Origin: Skermanella pratensis
Lineage (GTDB): Bacteria > Pseudomonadota > Alphaproteobacteria > Azospirillales > Azospirillaceae
Reading direction: 5' to 3'
Assembly (NCBI RefSeq): GCF_008843145.1
Contig: NZ_CP030265.1
Span: forward strand, 4,829,001 to 4,893,000
Length of the DNA: 64,000 nt
Shown in pieces: positions 59,073 to 64,000 of this stretch. Numbering within the stretch: position 1 is the stretch's first letter; each line of letters opens with the position of its first letter. The notes below the pieces were generated by a model. The model was not told the origin of the DNA and did not search any database. It was given only the letters and a program-made list of their open reading frames with translations. The position numbers and the translations under genes were made by a program.

Positions 59073-59866
59073 GGACCCTGCCCATGAAGATGTCGCTCTT
59101 CAAGACGTGGATTCCCCCGGGAGCGGTCGTCGCGGGGCTGGCCGCCGCCGCAGGGCTGGGCGCATGGCTCGCGGCGTCCCCGGCCCTGGCCCAGAGCTTC
59201 AGCCTGGACCTGAACCGGGCGGGCGGGTCCAGCACGTCGCAGATCATCCAGCTATTCGCCCTGCTGACGGTGCTGTCGCTCGCCCCCAGCATCCTGGTCA
59301 TGGTGACCGCTTTCGTCCGGATCGTCGTGGTGCTGTCGTTCCTGCGGACCGCCATGGGCATCCAGCAGACACCGCCGAACTCGGTGATGATCAGCCTGGC
59401 GCTGTTCCTGACCGCCTTCATCATGGCTCCGACCATGGACGAGGCCTACACGAACGGCATCGCCCCCCTGATCGCCAATGAGATCGACGAGATGGAGGCG
59501 CTCGACCAGTCGGTGAAGCCGTTCCACACCTTCATGATGCGGCATGTGCGCGAGGCGGACCTGATCCTGTTCGCCGACATCGCCAAGGTCGGCGAGATCC
59601 GCGCGCCCGAGGACACGCCGCTCCAGGTGCTAATCCCCGCCTTCATGATCTCCGAACTGCGCCGGGGCTTCGAGATCGGCTTCCTGCTGTTCCTGCCGTT
59701 CCTGATCATCGACATGGTGGTCGCCTCGATCCTGATGTCGATGGGCATGATGATGCTGCCGCCGGCCGCAGTCGCCATGCCGTTCAAGATCATCTTCTTC
59801 GTCCTGGTCGACGGCTGGCACCTGATCTCGGGCACGCTGGTACAGAGCTTCGGGACGATCTCCTAA
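59069..59866 (+). CDS. fliP: Flagellar export protein FliP
   Basis: A 265-residue export-gate protein. A cleavable signal segment (AAAAGLGAWLAASPALAQ) is followed by STSQIIQLFALLTVLSLAPS, ILVMVTAFVRIVVVLSFLRT, TPPNSVMISLALFLTAFIMA and the C-terminal LIPAFMISELRRGFEIGFLL, LPFLIIDMVVASILMSMGMM, the hallmark FliP helices. It begins in the last codons of fliO. Last gene of the plus-strand flagellar operon seen here. Confidence 0.96.
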   Translation: MRTLPMKMSLFKTWIPPGAVVAGLAAAAGLGAWLAASPALAQSFSLDLNRAGGSSTSQIIQLFALLTVLSLAPSILVMVTAFVRIVVVLSFLRTAMGIQQTPPNSVMISLALFLTAFIMAPTMDEAYTNGIAPLIANEIDEMEALDQSVKPFHTFMMRHVREADLILFADIAKVGEIRAPEDTPLQVLIPAFMISELRRGFEIGFLLFLPFLIIDMVVASILMSMGMMMLPPAAVAMPFKIIFFVLVDGWHLISGTLVQSFGTIS

Positions 59867-60323
59867 GGCTCCGCCACCGTGATCGCGATGGGGTGCTGCG
59901 GTGCCGAAGGCCGGCACCAAACATCGGCGCTGCGGGCACGGTGTCGGCCTCGGCCCTGGGCAGACGCCGACCCACGGGCGAGCACCACACCTACCCGCTC
60001 TAGAAATTGATTCGCCGGAGTATTGGTAAATGCACGGACGTTCATTAGTGCGCAAATATTATAAAAATTACCCGCCCCTATCTTGCTGGTTAGTCATCCC
60101 ACATATTGCGGACTTTATTCTTCTTTCGAAAGAGACTCAAAATTCTTTTCACTCTTTATTGCATTCGAATAATAAAACTTCGACGATCTCAGATAAATTC
60201 AGGAACCCCGTGCGGTGCAGCATGTTTGTTTGCATGTGCGAGGGAGGCCGACCGACGGCCGATCTTCTCGCTCAAGACCACTACCGCAGACAATCATAGC
60301 AAACCATCGCAAGGGAATTTCAC
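59867..60323. other. Intergenic region with a strongly AT-rich segment
   Basis: No convincing gene. From about 60020 to 60230 the sequence is far more AT-rich than its surroundings. It may contain the promoter of the DUF2382 gene or be inserted DNA. Confidence 0.4.
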
Positions 60324-61016
60324 ATGACCACTTCCGTCATCGGACTCTTCGAGAGCCGCGACGTCGCCAGCAAGGTTCTTGGCGAACTGACCAAGGCCGG
60401 CTTCGACAAGAAGGCGGTAGAGGTCCTGCAGGGGGTCGCGGTATCCAAGATTTCCAGCCGGCTGGTCGACGCCGGCTATGAACAGGATCGGGCCAAGAGC
60501 TACGGCGAAGCAGTCGAAAAGGGCGGCGCGCTCATCATCGCCGAAACCAGCGACGACAAGGCCGACGAAGCCCTGAGCACCATGCGCCGCTTCGATGTCC
60601 TGACCCCGGAGGCCCTGCTGGAGAAGATCGGCGGCTCGGAAACCGAAAAGGCCCAGGTGATCGAGGAGGAGTTGGAGGTCGGCAAGACCCGGACGACCGG
60701 CGGCAAGCGCCTGGAGGTTTCGGTCAGCGAGCGGGAGGTCCAGGAGTCGGTGACCCTGCACGAGGAAACCGTCGATGTCGAGCGCACCAAGGCCGACCGG
60801 GTCCTGAAGCCCGGCGAAGCCGACAAGGCGTTCGAGGACCGGACGATCGAGATGACCGAAATCAAGGAGAAGCCGGTCGTCTCCAAGCAGGCCCATGTGG
60901 TCGAGGAAGTCGCGCTGACCAAGCAGTCGGGCGAGCGCGAGGCCACCGTGAGCGGCACCGTCCGGCGCCAGGACGTCACCGTCGAGGAAATCGACCGGAA
61001 GTCCGCCAAGTCCTGA
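60324..61016 (+). CDS. DUF2382 (YsnF/AvaK) domain stress protein
   Basis: A 230-residue charged protein. The first 100 residues (TSVIGLFESRDVASKVLGEL, KAGFDKKAVEVLQG) form a general-stress-protein-17M-like alpha-beta module, and the second part is a DUF2382 domain: KRLEVSVSEREVQESVTLHE, ETVDVERTKADRVL, then FEDRTIEMTEIKEKPVVSKQ, AHVVEEVALTKQSGERE and TVRRQDVTVEEID. Such proteins are associated with stress responses, but their action is unknown. ATG preceded by AAGGGA. Not linked to flagella by function. Confidence 0.85.
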   Translation: MTTSVIGLFESRDVASKVLGELTKAGFDKKAVEVLQGVAVSKISSRLVDAGYEQDRAKSYGEAVEKGGALIIAETSDDKADEALSTMRRFDVLTPEALLEKIGGSETEKAQVIEEELEVGKTRTTGGKRLEVSVSEREVQESVTLHEETVDVERTKADRVLKPGEADKAFEDRTIEMTEIKEKPVVSKQAHVVEEVALTKQSGEREATVSGTVRRQDVTVEEIDRKSAKS

Positions 61017-61043
61017 TCCGGTCCTTCCGATCGGCCCGTGCGG

Positions 61044-61352
61044 TCAGGAGGTGGCGGGCTCTCCACGCGGTCCGCCATCCCCTTCGTCCGCCTTGCTTTG
61101 GGCATCGCTAGCGGCATCCGCCCGCTCGGTGCCGCCGGCGACCGGATTGGCGCCCTTGTGCTCCGGGGCGAGATGGTCGCCGGAACCGCCGCTGCTCGAT
61201 GGGGCGGCGGTCGGGCTGCCCGGGCCGGCCGCCTGCCCGGCTTCGGTGCCGTCGGCATCCTTCTGGATCGGTTGGCCGGGACGGAACCTCAGCCGCTCCG
61301 TTTCGTCGTTCCTGCCGTTCTGGTCCCTGATGGTCTGATCATGGTCTGACAC
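61044..61352 (-). CDS. Small disordered hydrophilic protein
   Basis: A 102-residue protein rich in Gly, Ala, Asp, Glu, Ser and Pro (ETERLRFRPGQPIQKDADGT, EAGQAAGPGSPTAAPSSSGG) without hydrophobic core, so it is probably unfolded. The start is GTG, preceded by GGAGAAG. It converges with the DUF2382 gene, with 27 bases between stops. No family recognised; it might be a stress-related hydrophilin, which is a guess. Confidence 0.5.
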   Translation of the reverse strand: MSDHDQTIRDQNGRNDETERLRFRPGQPIQKDADGTEAGQAAGPGSPTAAPSSSGGSGDHLAPEHKGANPVAGGTERADAASDAQSKADEGDGGPRGEPATS

Positions 61353-61417
61353 GGTCGGCTTCTCCGGATCTCGTTCAATCGGGAAGACTCAACAGGACCC
61401 GGACGGCGTCCGTTCCG

Positions 61418-64000
61418 TCAGTTCACCGCCTGCCCGCCCTGCCGGTTGGAGAGGAACTTCTGGAAGGTGCCGACCTCCTTGACCCGTGATTGGATCGAGG
61501 CCAGGTCGATCAGCCCGCCGGACTGCCCCGGACGGGCCAGCACCCGGAAGGTGTCGGCGTGGGACGTCCCCTCCATGGCCGCGGCGAACTGACCGCGCAA
61601 CCGGTCGAGCCCGGCGGCATCCCCGGCCAGGGACAAGGCCACCGCCTGGTTCAGCACCAGGTCGGCCTTGTCCTTCGAAAGCGGCGTGCCGCCCGGCGGT
61701 GGCGGGCCGATCACCTTGGCGAGGCCGGCCGCCGCCTCGGCCCACTGGGCACCGCGCCACGCGATGTCCACCCGCATCAGTTCCGCCGACTGGCTGGAGT
61801 CCTCCTTCAGGAGTGCCACCGCCTCGCCGTAGCGCTTCAGGTCGGCCAGTGCGCGGGCGCGCAGCACACGCCGCCGGGCCACCATCTCCGCGGAAAGATC
61901 GGGAACCTCAGACTGGTCGATCGCCGACAGAGCATGGTCGGGCTTGCCGTCCTGAAGCCGGATCTCGGCGAGCCGGGCGCCGACCTCGCCCTTCTCGGCT
62001 CCCTTGAGCTTGCCCGCGACCTGGGCTTGGAGCAGGTCGCCGGCGCGCCCGAGCAGGTCGATCTCGACCATCCGCTCGGCCAGCATGCGGACCACCAGGT
62101 CGCCGCGCGGCCCCTCGGGGGCGAGATCCTTGAACTGGTCGTACAGCCCCAGCGCCTCGACCGGCGGGAGCGCCGCGGCGCCGTCCTTGATGAACAGGTT
62201 GGCGAAGCTGTCGGACAGGCCGCGGGACAGTTCGGCCGCCCGCGGACTTTCGGGGAACAGGGCGACGGCCTGCCGGATCGTGTTGAAACCTTCGGCGTGA
62301 TTGTTCGCCTTCATGTAGGTCTCGCCCAGGCGCTGCAGGATGTCCAGTTCGAGGTCGTCGCCGCGCCAGGCGAAACGCAGCCGCTCCAGCCGTGCCGCCG
62401 CGTCGGCCGGCGTCAGTTTTCCCTGCTCAAGCTCGATATCGACCAGGGCCAGCTCCGCCCGGGTCCGGTACAGCCGGTCGGTGCCGTCCGCAGCCGCCCG
62501 GAAGGACGCCGCGGCGCCGTCCTTGTCGCCGGCCAGCTGCTGGAGCTGGGCGCGGCGGAACTGCCCGGCCGGCTTGCGCTCGAACTCGCCGCCGGTCCGC
62601 CGCGCCAGGGTTTCCAGCATGCGGGCGGCGCCGGCACGGTCGCCGGTGCGGACGCGCGCATCCACCGCCAGGGCGGCCAGCTTGGTGAAGAACGGGTCCG
62701 GGTAGCCGTCGAGCTTGGCGCGGACACGGTCGAAGTCGCGCGCCGCCGCCGGCCAGTCGCCGCGCGCAGCCGCAGCCGCGGCACGCCACAGGGTCGCCTC
62801 CTCCTTACCGTCCAGCGCCGGGTTGGCGAGGTCGTCGGCGGCCGACTGCGGGTCGCCGTAGAGCAGCCGCGCGGCGCCGCGCAGCGCCAGGAACTCGGGC
62901 CGGGTTTCCAGGTCGGGCTGGTTGCCCGCGAGCAATCCCAGCAGGCCGAGGCTCTCCGCGGCGTAGCCGTGGGCGAAGTAGAAATGCGCGAGGTCCATGC
63001 GGGCGCGGTCGCGCTCCGCCTCGGGCGCCGTGACGACCGCCCGCTGGACCTCCTGGCGCAGCTTGTTGAACTCGCCGCTCGGGCCGCGCTTCCATTTCGC
63101 CAGATCGAACAGCCCGGTCGGAGACTGCAACTCCCGGCCCCGTCCGCTCAGCCGGGTCGGCGACACCCCGACCAGGTCGCCGGGCGGCGACAGCATCAGC
63201 CCGCCGGCGGTGGTCACCTCCACGCCGTCGCGGATCGGCCGGACCGCGACCGTATCCTCCAGCGGCTGGACGACGATGCCCTGCGCCGCCGGCAGCAGGC
63301 GGAGCTGGGCGAACCCGTGAGGCTCGACCACCGCCTGCCCGGGATTGGGCAGCGGCACCAGAAGGAGCTGGTCCCCCGCCATCGGGTCGTTCATCTGGAC
63401 CACCTGCCGGGCGTCGGGCACCCCGACGACCAGCCGGGCGCCGAGCGGGAAATCGCGCTGGGCATCGACCGGCAGCCCTTCGGGCCGGGCCGCGGCGCGC
63501 GGGGCCAGGGCGATGCGCCAGGTATTGCCGTCGCGCGCCACGGTAGGCTCCAGCCCGTCGGGAACCGCCATGCGGAAAGCGGTGGCGCCCCGCATGGGCA
63601 CCGTCTCCGGCCCTCCGAGCCCGGGGATCAGCGCATCCACCTTGATCCGGCCCTCGAGGTCCAGCGGTCGTCCGAACACGGCGTATAGATATCCGGCTCG
63701 GACATACACGGCCGCCGCCGCGGGTTCCTGCGCCTCCACCGACACGGTGCCGCGCCATGTCTCGGCGCCGCCTGGGGACAGCGGCTGCGCCGCCACGGGC
63801 TGAAGCGGGGCGGCCGAAGGCGGCGGCGGCTCCGGCACCGCGCGGGAGGCCGGAGCCGCGGGCTGGGCCTGGGGCAGCGGTGCCGGTGGCCGCTCCGATC
63901 TGGCCGGGGCGGATAGAGCGGAAGCCGCAGCTTTGGCCGGCGCCGCGGGGGCGAGCTGGGCGGCTTGCGCCGCGGGGGCGGGCTGGGCGGCCGGCGGTGC
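61418..64000 (-). CDS. Large TPR-repeat protein with proline/alanine-rich N-terminus (5' end outside window)
   Basis: At least 861 residues are visible; the frame is open to the right edge. The N-terminal part is a Pro/Ala-rich stretch, followed by a beta-rich region (ETWRGTVSVEAQEPAAAAVY, VYVRAGYLYAVFGRPLDLEG) and then many tetratricopeptide-like helical pairs (DFDRVRAKLDGYPDPFFTKL, AALAVDARVRTGDRAGAARM, LETLARRTGG; later ETYMKANNHAEGFNTIRQAV). TPR proteins act as scaffolds. It lies downstream of flagellar genes on the other strand and may be periplasmic or linked to motility, but no direct evidence is visible. The GTG at 63838 is an internal candidate start. Confidence 0.75.
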   Translation of the reverse strand, partial: APPAAQPAPAAQAAQLAPAAPAKAAASALSAPARSERPPAPLPQAQPAAPASRAVPEPPPPSAAPLQPVAAQPLSPGGAETWRGTVSVEAQEPAAAAVYVRAGYLYAVFGRPLDLEGRIKVDALIPGLGGPETVPMRGATAFRMAVPDGLEPTVARDGNTWRIALAPRAAARPEGLPVDAQRDFPLGARLVVGVPDARQVVQMNDPMAGDQLLLVPLPNPGQAVVEPHGFAQLRLLPAAQGIVVQPLEDTVAVRPIRDGVEVTTAGGLMLSPPGDLVGVSPTRLSGRGRELQSPTGLFDLAKWKRGPSGEFNKLRQEVQRAVVTAPEAERDRARMDLAHFYFAHGYAAESLGLLGLLAGNQPDLETRPEFLALRGAARLLYGDPQSAADDLANPALDGKEEATLWRAAAAAARGDWPAAARDFDRVRAKLDGYPDPFFTKLAALAVDARVRTGDRAGAARMLETLARRTGGEFERKPAGQFRRAQLQQLAGDKDGAAASFRAAADGTDRLYRTRAELALVDIELEQGKLTPADAAARLERLRFAWRGDDLELDILQRLGETYMKANNHAEGFNTIRQAVALFPESPRAAELSRGLSDSFANLFIKDGAAALPPVEALGLYDQFKDLAPEGPRGDLVVRMLAERMVEIDLLGRAGDLLQAQVAGKLKGAEKGEVGARLAEIRLQDGKPDHALSAIDQSEVPDLSAEMVARRRVLRARALADLKRYGEAVALLKEDSSQSAELMRVDIAWRGAQWAEAAAGLAKVIGPPPPGGTPLSKDKADLVLNQAVALSLAGDAAGLDRLRGQFAAAMEGTSHADTFRVLARPGQSGGLIDLASIQSRVKEVGTFQKFLSNRQGGQAVN

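Overview
The window comes from a GC-rich alphaproteobacterium, most likely a Rhodospirillales member of the Azospirillum/Skermanella type. The evidence is a gcrA-type cell-cycle regulator, a cckA hybrid kinase next to recA and alaS, an alphaproteobacterial SOS box (GTTC-N7-GTTC) upstream of recA, and a flagellar export cluster that carries an extra FlhB-tail paralogue.

Left third (1-20.6 kb): one giant minus-strand gene whose 3' end lies outside the window. It encodes a surface adhesin of more than 6,200 residues with an N-terminal LEPR-F-DAA motif, a DUF4347 domain, a beta-helix segment, Calx-beta-like and cadherin-like modules, and two blocks of autotransporter-associated beta-strand repeats. 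An IS66-like element cuts it after about 62 codons. The flanking direct repeat shows that precise excision would restore the frame.

20.7-26.1 kb is accessory DNA. It holds a REP-associated tyrosine transposase with its REP palindromes, a truncated second copy of that module, a VapBC toxin-antitoxin pair between them, a mosaic of dispersed palindromic repeats, and a small cluster with a phage-tail-collar protein, three DUF6916-like paralogues (one frameshifted) and a GNAT acetyltransferase.

26.3-32 kb: an orphan terminase-small-subunit-like protein, an RpfC-like hybrid kinase with a receiver and an Hpt domain, a cupin, a small conserved protein, a small lipoprotein and a DMT-family exporter. 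32-34.9 kb is a lower-GC island with two ribbon-helix-helix proteins, and a LuxR-type regulator in an apparent operon with a small GRDP-like protein that ends in four identical 10-residue Cys/His repeats.

35-50 kb is mostly core genome: a CDP-alcohol phosphatidyltransferase, pssA and psd (phosphatidylethanolamine synthesis, with several apparent single-base frameshifts), a LysM protein, a LOG-family enzyme, NADP isocitrate dehydrogenase, a lone Rossmann protein, an OmpA-family lipoprotein-like outer-membrane protein, a second IS66-like element placed exactly at the gcrA terminator, gcrA, a MoxR/VWA pair and alaS.

50-64 kb: recA with SOS boxes, cckA, then the flagellar basal-body and export genes flhB-fliR-fliQ-fliE-flgC-flgB (minus strand) facing away from flhB-like, an unnamed gene, fliO and fliP (plus strand). 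The window ends with a DUF2382 stress protein, a small disordered protein and a large TPR protein that runs off the right edge.
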